Of a DNA stretch of 64,000 bases, positions 27,456-36,257 are shown in pieces; within the stretch, counting starts at the first letter, position 1, and each line of letters begins with the position of its first letter. The notes under the pieces were generated by a model. That model searched no databases and was not told the DNA's origin. It worked only from the letters and a program-made list of their open reading frames with translations. The position numbers were made by a program, and so were the translations under genes. Source of the DNA: Sulfitobacter maritimus (GTDB lineage: Bacteria; Pseudomonadota; Alphaproteobacteria; Rhodobacterales; Rhodobacteraceae); assembly GCF_013346665.1 (NCBI RefSeq), contig NZ_JABVBB010000022.1:124001-188000 (forward strand). The letters run 5' to 3'.

Positions 27456-29057
27456 TCAGACCTCCTTGCGCGCGTCGCCGCCGGCGCGGGCGAGATTGGC
27501 CTCGACCTCGGCCACGCTATGTTCGTTCTCGGTGTCGGTGATGCCTGCCATGAGCAGCCCAAGCTCCTTTTCGTCGGTCTGATCAGCGGCGCGTTCGCCC
27601 ATGATCTGCCCGTCGAACATCACCGCGATGCGGTCCGACAGGGCGAGAATTTCTTCCAGTTCCACCGAGACCAACAGGATCGCTTTGCCCTGATCGCGCA
27701 GGGCGATGATCTGCTCGTGGATGAACTCGATTGCACCGATGTCGACGCCGCGCGTGGGCTGGCCGATCAGCAGCAGGTCGGGGTTGCGCTCGATCTCGCG
27801 GGCCAGAACGATCTTCTGCTGGTTGCCGCCCGAGAAATTCTTGGCCGCCAGCGTCGGATCGGGCGGGCGCACGTCGAAACGGGCCATTTTGTCCTCGGCA
27901 TCGGCGCGGATCGCGGCGTGGTCCATCAATAGGCCGCTGTTGAAGCGGTCGTCGTGGTGGTAGCCGAAGACGTTGTTCTCCCACGCCTGAAAATCCATGA
28001 TCAGACCTTCGCGCTGGCGGTCTTCGGGCACATGGGCGACGCCACGCGCACGGCGTGATTGGCCGTCGGATTTCTTGCCCGAAAGGTCCAAGGGCGTGCC
28101 GTTCAGCATGACGCTGCCGGTGCCGTCGGCATAGCCGCCCAGCACTTCGAGCAGTTCCGACTGGCCGTTGCCGGCGACACCCGCGAGGCCCAGCACTTCG
28201 CCTGCCCGAATCTGCAGGTCGATCCCGCGCAGCCGCTCGACGCCCTTGTCGTCGACGACACGGAGGCCTCTGACATCGAGGATTACATCGCCCGGCGTGG
28301 CGGGCTCTTTATTGACGCGCAGCAAGACCTTACGCCCGACCATCAGCTCGGCCAGTTCCTGGGGCGAGGTCTCGGCGGTTTTCACGGTGGCGGTCATCTG
28401 GCCCCGGCGCATGACCGACACGGTGTCGGTGATCTCCATGATCTCGCGCAGCTTGTGTGTGATCAGGATGATGGTTTTGCCTTCCGAGCGCAGACGCCCG
28501 AGGATGCGGAAAAGTTGATCGGCCTCGGCAGGGGTCAGCACGCCGGTGGGCTCGTCAAGGATCAGGATATCGGCCTGACGGTAGAGCGCCTTGAGGATCT
28601 CCACGCGCTGCTGCATGCCCACGCCGATGTCTTGGATCAGCGCATCGGGATCGACGTTGAGGCCGTAGTCTTCGGACAGGCTAATCAGCGATTTACGGGC
28701 TTTCGACAGCGAGGGCTTTAGCAGGCGGCCATCTTCGGCGCCGAGGATGATGTTCTCCAGCACGGTGAAGTTCTCGACCAGCTTGAAGTGCTGGAACACC
28801 ATGCCGATGCCCGCCGCAATGGCGGCTTGGCTGTCGGGGATGTCGGTTTTGCGGCCAGCGATAAAAATTTCACCTGCGTCGGCTTTGTAGAACCCATAGA
28901 GGATCGACATCAGCGTTGATTTGCCCGCGCCGTTTTCGCCGATGATGCCGTGAATCGTGCCGGGCATGACGCGGATCGAGATGTCTTTGTTGGCCTGTAC
29001 CGGGCCGAAGGCCTTGGAAATGCCCTTGAGTTCGATCGCGGGAGCGGTGTCGGTCAT
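27456..29057 (-). CDS. BMP-type ABC importer ATP-binding protein (two ABC domains)
   Basis: A 533-residue ATPase with two fused nucleotide-binding domains, as in sugar and BMP-type importers. Domain 1 has Walker A GENGAGKST, a modified signature IGVGMQQRVEIL, and Walker B LILDEPTGVLT. Domain 2 has the degenerate P-loop GVAGNGQSELLE, the signature FSGGNQQKIVLAREI, and LLLIGQPTRGVD. The start at 29057 is preceded by a purine-rich region and gives MTDTAPAIELKGISKAFG. It lies between the small exported gene and the permease, with one-base spacing on each side, so co-translation is very likely. Confidence 0.92.
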   Translation of the reverse strand: MTDTAPAIELKGISKAFGPVQANKDISIRVMPGTIHGIIGENGAGKSTLMSILYGFYKADAGEIFIAGRKTDIPDSQAAIAAGIGMVFQHFKLVENFTVLENIILGAEDGRLLKPSLSKARKSLISLSEDYGLNVDPDALIQDIGVGMQQRVEILKALYRQADILILDEPTGVLTPAEADQLFRILGRLRSEGKTIILITHKLREIMEITDTVSVMRRGQMTATVKTAETSPQELAELMVGRKVLLRVNKEPATPGDVILDVRGLRVVDDKGVERLRGIDLQIRAGEVLGLAGVAGNGQSELLEVLGGYADGTGSVMLNGTPLDLSGKKSDGQSRRARGVAHVPEDRQREGLIMDFQAWENNVFGYHHDDRFNSGLLMDHAAIRADAEDKMARFDVRPPDPTLAAKNFSGGNQQKIVLAREIERNPDLLLIGQPTRGVDIGAIEFIHEQIIALRDQGKAILLVSVELEEILALSDRIAVMFDGQIMGERAADQTDEKELGLLMAGITDTENEHSVAEVEANLARAGGDARKEV

Positions 29058-29058
29058 G

Positions 29059-29355
29059 TCAAAAGGTCCTGCGGCATTTGATGGCGTCGATGTCTTGAGC
29101 GTTAACGCCTTGAATAAGGATTTGTCCCATATCGGCCATTGCGGAGGCCGTCGCGATGGGGGTGCCGGAGGCATTCATGGCGACACACTGGTACATCGCA
29201 CCGGCCGCTCCGATAAATTCCACAACTGCCGTGCCATACTGGTCGTAGCTTCGGACGATTACGACACCCGTGTCGGTTTCAAACTGAAGGGTTTCGGCCG
29301 ACGCAGAGGCAGCGCAGGCGCAGAACGCCAAGCCGATCAAGGTTTTCCAGATCAT
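29059..29355 (-). CDS. Small exported protein in the BMP ABC operon
   Basis: A 98-residue protein with a signal peptide (MIWKTLIGLAFCACAASASAE) and a mature part containing FETDTGVVIVRSYDQYGTAVVEF and two cysteines (near QCVAM and IKCRR). No family match is visible. It sits between the BMP solute-binding protein gene and the ATPase gene, separated from the former by a strong hairpin and from the latter by one base. It could be an accessory periplasmic factor of this importer, but that is only positional. Confidence 0.65.
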   Translation of the reverse strand: MIWKTLIGLAFCACAASASAETLQFETDTGVVIVRSYDQYGTAVVEFIGAAGAMYQCVAMNASGTPIATASAMADMGQILIQGVNAQDIDAIKCRRTF

Positions 29356-29376
29356 TGCAACCTCCGGTTCGGAAAA

Positions 29377-29402
29377 GGCCGCGCCGATGATACGACGCGG
29401 CC
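29377..29402 (-). terminator. Hairpin between the BMP binding-protein gene and the downstream ABC genes
   Basis: The arms GGCCGCGTCG and CGGCGCGGCC (minus strand) pair over 10 bp with one G-T wobble across a TATCAT loop, with no long T-run after. It is likely an attenuating or 3'-end-protecting stem that lets the binding protein be made in excess of the ATPase and permeases. Confidence 0.65.
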
Positions 29403-29430
29403 CAGAGGGTAAGTTTAGGTTATCCTAGGT

Positions 29431-30432
29431 TCAGAAGTCCAGCGCCGGGCAGCTGTCGTTCTCGTAGTAGGAAACCACTTCGATCTCACCGTCGATGATC
29501 TTCTGGCGCGCTTCTTCTACGGCCTTCTTCATCTCGTCGGTGACCAAATCTTTGTTGTGCTCGTCAATCGCAACGCCGACACCTTCTTCGGCAAGACCAA
29601 GGGTCACAACTTCGCCAACCTCGAGGTCTTCGCCCGCCATCATCGCGTCATAGACAGCCACATCGACGCGCTTGAGCATGGAAGTCAGAACCTTGCCCGG
29701 GTGCAGGTGGTTTTGGTTGCTGTCCACTCCGATCGACAGGATGCCCTCGTCGGCGGCGGTTTGCAGCACGCCAACGCCGGTGCCGCCTGCAGCGGCATAG
29801 ACCACGTCAGCGCCTTGGTTGATCTGCGCCTTGGTGATTTCCGACCCCTTCACCGGGTCGTTCCAAGCCGCCGGGGTGGTGCCGGTCATATTGGCGATGA
29901 TCTTGGCATCGGGGTTGGTGGCCATAACGCCTTGGGCATAACCGCAACCGAAGTGGCGGATCAGCGGCACGTCCATGCCGCCAACAAAGCCAACGGTGCC
30001 GGTTTCAGAGGCCATCGCAGCCATGACGCCCACGAGGTAGGAGCCTTCATGCTCGGCAAAGCTGATCTGACGCACGTTGGGCAGGTCAAGCCAGTTCACG
30101 TCAACCACGGCGAATTTGGTGTCCGGATAGTCGGGCGCCACGGTGGCCAGCGGATCGGCCATGGCGAAACCCATGGTGATGATCGGGTTGGCACCGGATT
30201 CGGCAAAGCGGCGCAGAGCCTGCTCGCGCTGTGCTTCGGACTGCATTTCGATCTCGGCAAATTTGCCGCCGGTTTCTTCGGCCCAACGGGTTGCGCCATT
30301 GAACGCCGCTTCGTTGAAGCTCTTGTCGAACTTGCCGCCAAGGTCAAAGATCAGCGCAGGTTCGGCCAGTGCGGCGCCCGATGTCAGGGCAAGGCCGGCA
30401 ACAGCGCCGAGGAATTTGGTGGTGAGGGTCAT
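29431..30432 (-). CDS. BMP family ABC transporter substrate-binding protein
   Basis: A 333-residue periplasmic binding protein with a signal peptide (MTLTTKFLGAVAGLALTSGAALAE). It shows the BMP/PnrA pattern: LIFDLGGKFDKSFNEAAFNGA, ANPIITMGFAMADPL, KFAVVDVNW, the EHEGSYLVGVMAAMASE block, and GFVGGMDVPLIRHF with GVDSNQNHLHPGKVL. The start at 30432 follows GGGAGACGTAC. The family binds purine nucleosides or similar ligands. It is the first gene of the binding protein-small protein-ATPase-permease-permease unit. Confidence 0.93.
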   Translation of the reverse strand: MTLTTKFLGAVAGLALTSGAALAEPALIFDLGGKFDKSFNEAAFNGATRWAEETGGKFAEIEMQSEAQREQALRRFAESGANPIITMGFAMADPLATVAPDYPDTKFAVVDVNWLDLPNVRQISFAEHEGSYLVGVMAAMASETGTVGFVGGMDVPLIRHFGCGYAQGVMATNPDAKIIANMTGTTPAAWNDPVKGSEITKAQINQGADVVYAAAGGTGVGVLQTAADEGILSIGVDSNQNHLHPGKVLTSMLKRVDVAVYDAMMAGEDLEVGEVVTLGLAEEGVGVAIDEHNKDLVTDEMKKAVEEARQKIIDGEIEVVSYYENDSCPALDF

Positions 30433-30566
30433 GTACGTCTCCCGTGGTGTGGTGCCGGACGGTTTGGACTGGCCTGCCATCCTAGCGTTACTTGGATCTG
30501 GTGATCAGCTGCAATTTAGGGTGTAGGCAGGGGGTGGGGTCAACCGCTTTTTGCGCAGCTTGTCTG

Positions 30567-30995
30567 CTAAATGCCAGTGTGACCGTAGGTCAAGTCACGG
30601 CGCATGATGCAGGCATCGACCGCAGGGCCGCTGGCGCGCGCGTAATAGGCGCGCCGCGTGGCGACCTGCGCAAAGCCCATCGAGAGATAGAGTGCGCGCG
30701 CCGGGGCGTTGTCGGCTGCCACTTCGAGGAAGGCATGGGTCGTATCTGGCGGCAGGGCGGTGATCCAGTCTTGCACCAAGCCGCGGCCAAGGCCCTGCCG
30801 CTGCTGGGCGGGATCGACAGCGAGGGTCAAAAGCTCCGACTCTCCCGCGATGGTGCGGGTCAGGGCGAAACCGCCCGGACGGGTGTATAATTCAACAAAG
30901 GGGCTGTCGCGCAAGCTGGCGAATTCATCCACGCCCCAAGGTCGGTCGCGGGTGAAGGCGGCAGCGTGAAGGGCGGCCAGCTCTGTCGGTGTCAC
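30567..30995 (-). CDS. rimI: Ribosomal protein bS18 N-alanine acetyltransferase RimI
   Basis: A 142-residue GNAT acetyltransferase. The acetyl-CoA binding motif A is QQRQGLGRGLVQDWI (about residues 62-76), followed by FLEVAADNAPARALYLSMGF, the standard GNAT end. It overlaps tsaB by four bases (ATGA). The tsaB-rimI linkage is common across bacteria and supports RimI over another GNAT enzyme. Confidence 0.85.
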   Translation of the reverse strand: MTPTELAALHAAAFTRDRPWGVDEFASLRDSPFVELYTRPGGFALTRTIAGESELLTLAVDPAQQRQGLGRGLVQDWITALPPDTTHAFLEVAADNAPARALYLSMGFAQVATRRAYYARASGPAVDACIMRRDLTYGHTGI

Positions 30996-31615
30996 GGCAA
31001 AAGCTGGGGGGCTGCGTCCCGCGCGGGCGCTGCATCTGCCGGGCGCAAGTAGAGCGGGGCCGGGCGTGGCGGCTTGGCCGCGAAGCGTCTTGCGGCAATG
31101 CGGGCAATGGCTTCGGCCACCGGCAGGGCGGGCGACTGGCCGCCAGCGCCGATCAGCGGGCCGTCAAAGGCAGGCAGATCGGCAGCATCGTAAAGCGCAG
31201 GGGCCGCGATGGCGGGGTTGTCAAAGCCTTGGAGGAAAACTTGATCGCGGCGGGCATCAACAGCGCAGGCGCAGGGGCCGACATGGCCTTCGCGCAGCGC
31301 GTCAAAGGCGTCGACGCCAACCGCCGGAATGCCAAGGCCAAGCGCGAGACCGCGTGCGGCGGACACGGCGATGCGGATGCCGGTGAAATTGCCCGGACCA
31401 ATGCCGACGCCGAGCGCACTGAGGTCGTCATAGCTGACCCCCGTCTCTTCCAACACCTCCGCGCAGAGCACCAATAGCCGTTCGGCTTGGCCCTTAGTCA
31501 TCGGCTCGACCCGGCTCGCCAGAACCCGGCGGCCCGACAGCAAAGCGGCCGCGCAATGCGCGGCCGATGTGTCGAAGGCCAGAATCAGCGGCCCGCTTGC
31601 GCTATGCTCAGGCAA
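30992..31615 (-). CDS. tsaB: tRNA threonylcarbamoyladenosine biosynthesis protein TsaB
   Basis: Dimerisation subunit of the complex that installs t6A37 in tRNAs reading ANN codons, working with TsaD, TsaC and TsaE. The 207-residue protein has the ASKHA-type beginning ILAFDTSAAHCAAALLSGRR, then GIGPGNFTGIRIAVSAARGLALGLGIP, the TsaB hallmark. Overlaps rimI at its 3' end and nifU at its 5' end, forming a nifU-tsaB-rimI unit. Confidence 0.93.
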   Translation of the reverse strand: MPEHSASGPLILAFDTSAAHCAAALLSGRRVLASRVEPMTKGQAERLLVLCAEVLEETGVSYDDLSALGVGIGPGNFTGIRIAVSAARGLALGLGIPAVGVDAFDALREGHVGPCACAVDARRDQVFLQGFDNPAIAAPALYDAADLPAFDGPLIGAGGQSPALPVAEAIARIAARRFAAKPPRPAPLYLRPADAAPARDAAPQLLP

Positions 31616-32168
31616 CCGGGCGCACCTCGGTCACCTCGGGGATATAGTGGCGCAGGAGGTTTTCGATGCCCATCTTCAACGTCAGCGTGGACGAGGGGCA
31701 GCCTGCGCAGGCGCCTTGCATGTGCAGATAGACAACACCGCGCTCGAAGCCGTGGAAGGTGATGTCACCCCCATCTTGGGCCACGGCAGGACGCACGCGG
31801 CTGTCGAGCAACTCTTTGATCTGACCGACGATTTCACCGTCTTCGCCGTCATGGGCGGCATGGCCGGAGCCGGGCTGGTGGTCGGAGGCCATCACCGGCT
31901 CACCGGACTGGAAATGCTCCATGATCGCGCCCAGCAGAGCAGGCTTCACATGGTCCCATTCAACGCCATCGGCCTTGGTCACGGTCACAAAATCGGTGCC
32001 GAAGAAAACGCCGGTCACACCCTCAACAGCAAAGAGTCGTTGGGCCAGCGGCGATGTCGCGCCCGCCTCGGGGGTGGGGAAATCGGCGGTGCCCATCTCC
32101 AGCACGGTCTGACCCGGCAGGAACTTAAGCGTTGCGGGGTTCGGGGTGGATTCGGTCTGGATGAACAT
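31608..32168 (-). CDS. NifU-family Fe-S cluster scaffold (Nfu type)
   Basis: A 186-residue protein with an N-terminal Nfu_N domain (MFIQTESTPNPATLKFLPG) and a C-terminal NifU-like domain (about residues 112-182) ending in GACAGCPSSTLTLKMGIENLL, whose CxxC binds a 4Fe-4S cluster. Such proteins deliver Fe-S clusters to client enzymes; SdhB and RimO in this window could be clients, but this is inferred. It overlaps tsaB by eight bases and has a separate 200-bp promoter region divergent from the RTX gene. Confidence 0.9.
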   Translation of the reverse strand: MFIQTESTPNPATLKFLPGQTVLEMGTADFPTPEAGATSPLAQRLFAVEGVTGVFFGTDFVTVTKADGVEWDHVKPALLGAIMEHFQSGEPVMASDHQPGSGHAAHDGEDGEIVGQIKELLDSRVRPAVAQDGGDITFHGFERGVVYLHMQGACAGCPSSTLTLKMGIENLLRHYIPEVTEVRPVA

Positions 32169-32375
32169 GGCGTTTACCTCGCTTTCGGCGTGAGACTGAT
32201 ATGCGCCTCAAGGCGTAGCAAGTCAAGGTTTGGAACGATTCTAAATTGCCCGCCGATGCCTCTTTGGCAAGTCATGACTGCTGCTAAGTACTTGGGGCTT
32301 TGTGTCAAACTGTCGGTTTAACCCTTTCTTCGCGGCTCTGCGCGACAACCCCTGAGCTATTATGAGGGGGCCGTC

Positions 32376-34430
32376 ATGCCAATTTTTTCCGTTGGAAGCT
32401 ACAACACCGATGCTTTTCAGATCACCTCGACAGGGCATATATGGCTGCGCCCGGATTTCGACGCCAGCACCGACGCGATGCGCTATGACATCGAAGACCA
32501 GAGCAACGTCTATAACGGCGACAGCACGAACGACGAGATCGGCAACGACAGCACGCAATACGCCTATCAATACGACGCCAATGGCACCCTTGTTGGTCAG
32601 GGCCAGACCTATCTTGAAGGCAGCTATCGGCTGGAGGATGGCAATGGCAATGTCGTCAACGTTTATCAGGTGGAAAGCAGCGGGGTTCCCAACGGTTGGG
32701 TCGCAGATGGGCCGATCACGCCGGGGGTGGCCTATACCTATACCGGGCCGTTTCAGGTCGATAGCGGCAATGCACCAGCCTACACCAGTCTAGTGGCGCC
32801 AACCGATGACCCTGACGATGCCAATTCCTATAGGGGCGGAGCCTATAACGATGACATCCGCGCGGGGGCTGAAGCCGATCGCGTCGCGGGCGGTGCGGGG
32901 GATGACAGGATCAGCGGCGGTGCTGGGAACGACACGCTCGATGGTGGAACGGGCAATGACACGATCTATTACGGGACCGGCGCGGATTCCGTGCGCGGCG
33001 GCGACGGGAATGATCTGATCGACGATGTCGCGGGCCAGAACGGCGACAACTTTGATGATACGCTCTATGGCGATGCGGGCAACGACACAATCTACAGTGG
33101 TGCTGGCAATGATTCCGTTTTTGGCGGTGCGGACAACGATTGGATTTCTGCCGAAAGCGGCGATGATACGATCGATGGCGGCGCGGGTGATGACACGATC
33201 TATGGCGGCGATGGGCGAGATTCGATCTCCGGCGGGTCTGGCAATGATGTACTCTCTGGCGGCGGCGGCTCGGATACGATCCACGGTGGTGAGGGTGATG
33301 ACCAGATCATCGGGAGTGAGGGGGGTGACAGCCTGTCCGGGGACGCCGGAGCGGATACGGTCCACGGCGAGGCGGGCAACGATTCCATAAGCGGCGGCGC
33401 AGGCAACGACAGCCTTTATGGCGGCGCGGACCATGACACGCTGCACGGTGGCGCGGGGGATGATCTGCTGGCCGGGGAGGCGGGCGACGATCTGCTTTCG
33501 GGGGGCGAGGGCCGAGACACGCTAAGCGGCGGCAGCGGTGACAACACCATGACCGGCGGGGCCGGGGATGATACCTATCTGCTCGGCGTGACAAGCACCA
33601 ACACCGTCACGGATTTCGACACCGGCGACCGAGACCTCGACGGGAACTACAACGATCAACTCGACGTCTCCAACCTGCGCACATTGGACGGCAACCCGGT
33701 GCGGGTCTGGGATGTGGTGGTGAGCGATGATGGTTTTGGCAACGCTTTGCTCACCTTCCCCGCAGGGGAGACCGTGGTGATGCAGGGCGTGACACCCGCG
33801 CAGATGTCCAACACCGCACAGATCCGCGCCGCAGGGGTGCCCTGTTTCACCGCAGGCACGATGATCCGCACGCCGCAGGGTGAAACGCCGGTAGAGACTT
33901 TGCGGTCGGGTGATCTGGTGCAGACGCGCGACAATGGTTCCCAACCGGTGATCTGGGCGGGGCAGCGCCATCTTGGTCCGGCCGCGCTAACAGCAGCACC
34001 GGGGCTGCGTCCCATCCATTTCGCGCCGGGGGCTTTGGGCAACAATCGCCCACTGCGGCTGTCGCCGCAACATGCGGTGGCTGTTGACCTGCCGGGCAGG
34101 GGGGCGAGCCTGCTGCGGGCGGGCCGGGCGGCACGGATCGAAGGCGGCGGCATCCGGGTGGCCCAAGGTGTGCGGGAGGTGACCTATGTGCATATCATGT
34201 TGGAGCGGCACGAGGTTGTTTTCGCCAATGGCACCCCGGCGGAGAGTTTCTACCCCGGCCCTTGGGGGCTGCGGATGATGGGGATGAGAGCCCTGAGTGG
34301 TATTGCGCGCGCGCTGCCGGGGCTGGGCCGGGGGCTAGTGCGCGGGCAATATGGGCCGCAGGTCCATGCGCTGTCAGCATTGCCAGACCTGCCGGAACGG
34401 CTGAATGATCTGCGTCCCGCTTGGGGGTAG
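32376..34430 (+). CDS. RTX-repeat protein with C-terminal Hint domain
   Basis: A 684-residue protein in three parts. The N-terminal ~150 residues are not recognised. About residues 155-400 consist of RTX nonapeptide repeats (GGxGxDxxx, for example GGAGDDRIS, GGTGNDTIY), which bind Ca2+. From about residue 490 a Hint domain begins with PCFTAGTMIRTPQGETPVE; Cys490 is the expected first residue, with LSPQHAVAV providing a histidine motif further on. This architecture is common in roseobacters and is likely secreted by a type I system, since no N-terminal signal is seen. Whether the Hint domain self-cleaves is untested. The GGCGG-rich repeats are also the cause of many false reading frames here. 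Confidence 0.9.
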   Translation: MPIFSVGSYNTDAFQITSTGHIWLRPDFDASTDAMRYDIEDQSNVYNGDSTNDEIGNDSTQYAYQYDANGTLVGQGQTYLEGSYRLEDGNGNVVNVYQVESSGVPNGWVADGPITPGVAYTYTGPFQVDSGNAPAYTSLVAPTDDPDDANSYRGGAYNDDIRAGAEADRVAGGAGDDRISGGAGNDTLDGGTGNDTIYYGTGADSVRGGDGNDLIDDVAGQNGDNFDDTLYGDAGNDTIYSGAGNDSVFGGADNDWISAESGDDTIDGGAGDDTIYGGDGRDSISGGSGNDVLSGGGGSDTIHGGEGDDQIIGSEGGDSLSGDAGADTVHGEAGNDSISGGAGNDSLYGGADHDTLHGGAGDDLLAGEAGDDLLSGGEGRDTLSGGSGDNTMTGGAGDDTYLLGVTSTNTVTDFDTGDRDLDGNYNDQLDVSNLRTLDGNPVRVWDVVVSDDGFGNALLTFPAGETVVMQGVTPAQMSNTAQIRAAGVPCFTAGTMIRTPQGETPVETLRSGDLVQTRDNGSQPVIWAGQRHLGPAALTAAPGLRPIHFAPGALGNNRPLRLSPQHAVAVDLPGRGASLLRAGRAARIEGGGIRVAQGVREVTYVHIMLERHEVVFANGTPAESFYPGPWGLRMMGMRALSGIARALPGLGRGLVRGQYGPQVHALSALPDLPERLNDLRPAWG

Positions 34431-34436
34431 GGCGCG

Positions 34437-34895
34437 TTAGGTGATCGCTTCCAACTGCTCTTTGCTCAGATCACCCGGCACGATGGTGATTGGCACGGGC
34501 AGCGACCCGGCAGCGCGTGTCAGCTGTGTGACCAGCGGGCCGGGGCCCTGTTTGCGGTCACCGCTGGCACCCAGTACCAGCACGCCGATCTCAGGATCGT
34601 CAGACAGTTGTTGGATGATCTCTTCGTTGGGTTCACCTTCGCGAATGACCAACTCAGGGTCAACGCCCTGTTTGTCGCGCATCCATTTGGCGAAAACCTC
34701 GAAATGCACTTCGATCCGCTCACGGGCTTCTTCGCGCATCAGATCGCCAACGCCGATCCAGTGATTGAACTCCTCCGGCGGGATCACCGACAGGACGGTC
34801 ACGCCGCCGCCGGTGCGGGCCGCACGCAGGGCTGCGAAACGCATCGCGTTGAGGCATTCGGTGCTATCATCCAGCACCACAAGGAATTTCCGCAT
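34437..34895 (-). CDS. Universal stress protein (UspA family)
   Basis: A 152-residue cytoplasmic UspA-fold protein. It starts MRKFLVVLDDSTECLNAMRFA (34895) and has VLSVIPPEEFNHW, the ELVIREGEPNEEIIQ segment, and the nucleotide-binding VLVLGASGDRKQGPGPLVTQL near the C-terminus. The G-rich motif suggests ATP binding. It is convergent with the RTX gene and lies 96 bp downstream of the aminotransferase gene; upstream in-frame ATGs at 34982 would add an Arg/Ala-rich sequence unlikely to be translated. Confidence 0.9.
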   Translation of the reverse strand: MRKFLVVLDDSTECLNAMRFAALRAARTGGGVTVLSVIPPEEFNHWIGVGDLMREEARERIEVHFEVFAKWMRDKQGVDPELVIREGEPNEEIIQQLSDDPEIGVLVLGASGDRKQGPGPLVTQLTRAAGSLPVPITIVPGDLSKEQLEAIT

Positions 34896-34991
34896 CAAAC
34901 CTCTCTTTACGCCGTTGCAGAGCGCGCGGCGATCATGGCGCGGGCGGGCGGCGCTGGCAAATGCTTTTGCGCGCCGCCGCAATCCACAGCC

Positions 34992-35870
34992 TTAGCTGCG
35001 CTGGCTGCCCGCCCAGTCCCAATACATTTCACGCACCCGGCGCGTCACCGGGTTTTGATTGTCCCCGGTGCCATATTGCGTGTTGTCAAAGGCGCTGACG
35101 GGGGTGACCTTCATCATATTGCCAGACAGGAACACTTCGTCCGCGGCATGAAAATCGTCAAAGCTGAGCACGGTTTCATGCACCTTCATGCCCGCTTCGC
35201 GCATGTTCGACATATGGCGCGCGCGGGTAATCCCGGCGAGGAACGTGCCGTTGGGAATGGGGGTGAACACCTCACCATCCTTGACCATAAAGACATTGGC
35301 GCTGGCGCTTTCGGCGACATTGCCCATGGCGTCAGCCACGAGCGCGTTGCCGAACCCTTTGGACCGCGCTTCGACCATCATGCGGGCGTTGTTGGGATAA
35401 AGACAGCCCGCTTTGGCGTTAACCACGTTGTCCTCCAGCACCGGGCGGCGGAAACGGGTGCGGGTGAGGGTTGTGGCAGCCTCGGGCGGGGCCATGGGGA
35501 TCGCCTCAAGACTGATCGCGAAACCCGTGGCGCCTTCGCGTGGGACGATGCCCAATTCATCGCCCGCCAGCGCCCAATACATGGGGCGGATATAGACAGC
35601 CTGATCGCGGCCATAGCTTTTGATCCCCTCGCGCACCGCCTCGACCATGGCGTCGGTTTCCATCGTGGGCGTGATCATCAGCGCCTTGGCCGAGCGGTTA
35701 ACCCGGGCGCAATGAGCTTCGAGATCGGGGACCAGCCCATCAAAAAGCCGCGCCCCGTCAAAGACGGTCGTGCCGAGCCATGCGCCATGGTCGGCGGCTT
35801 TGATCGTCGGCAGATCGCCATCGTGCCACGTGCCGTTGAAATAGGTTTTAATATCGGTGCCGGTGGCCAT
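34992..35870 (-). CDS. Class IV aminotransferase, branched-chain amino acid type
   Basis: A 292-residue PLP enzyme that probably transaminates branched-chain amino acids. It starts MATGTDIKTYFNGTWHDGD and has VFDGARLFDG, YIRPMYWALAGDELGI, the lysine-containing VNAKAGCLYPNNARMMVEA, and ADAMGNVAESASANVFMVKDGEV with the phosphate-cradle residues. The fold covers BCAT, D-amino acid aminotransferase and aminodeoxychorismate lyase; the N-terminal pattern favours BCAT. It is followed 11 bp upstream by a small hypothetical gene on the same strand. Confidence 0.82.
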   Translation of the reverse strand: MATGTDIKTYFNGTWHDGDLPTIKAADHGAWLGTTVFDGARLFDGLVPDLEAHCARVNRSAKALMITPTMETDAMVEAVREGIKSYGRDQAVYIRPMYWALAGDELGIVPREGATGFAISLEAIPMAPPEAATTLTRTRFRRPVLEDNVVNAKAGCLYPNNARMMVEARSKGFGNALVADAMGNVAESASANVFMVKDGEVFTPIPNGTFLAGITRARHMSNMREAGMKVHETVLSFDDFHAADEVFLSGNMMKVTPVSAFDNTQYGTGDNQNPVTRRVREMYWDWAGSQRS

Positions 35871-35881
35871 GTCGCGGGTCC

Positions 35882-36112
35882 TTAAGAGTTGCTTCGGTAG
35901 ATGCCTTCGGGCAGATTCAGCGCCGCCGTAAGATCGCTGAGCTGCGCGGGCGACAGGGTGATCTTGACCACACGGTCTGTGCGCGAATCCCACTGTTCAA
36001 TCGTGATCTGCCCGGCAAAGGCAGAGACGGTGACGTCCTCGCGCAGGGGGGCGTCGGATTCGTCGATCAGGGTGATGACGGTGGCGTCAAATTCGTGCTC
36101 GATGGTAAACAT
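35882..36112 (-). CDS. Small hypothetical protein upstream of the aminotransferase
   Basis: A 76-residue soluble protein, MFTIEHEFDATVITLIDES, with alternating strands and a central TIEQWDSRTDRVVKITLSPAQLSDLTAAL segment. No family assigned. Eleven bases separate it from the aminotransferase start, so they are probably one operon. The strand-turn pattern and acidic composition suggest a small all-beta fold. Confidence 0.7.
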   Translation of the reverse strand: MFTIEHEFDATVITLIDESDAPLREDVTVSAFAGQITIEQWDSRTDRVVKITLSPAQLSDLTAALNLPEGIYRSNS

Positions 36113-36257
36113 GAGCGCACATTAGGCTTTGTGCGGATAAGCGCAAGGCCGCCTTCAAAGCTGCAGGAACGGGGGTGGCAGCAGCGGGGCGTCGTGATAC
36201 ACAAAGACCTGCGAAGCCCGAACGACGCCTGACCGTAATCCCACCGAAGGATCAGTT

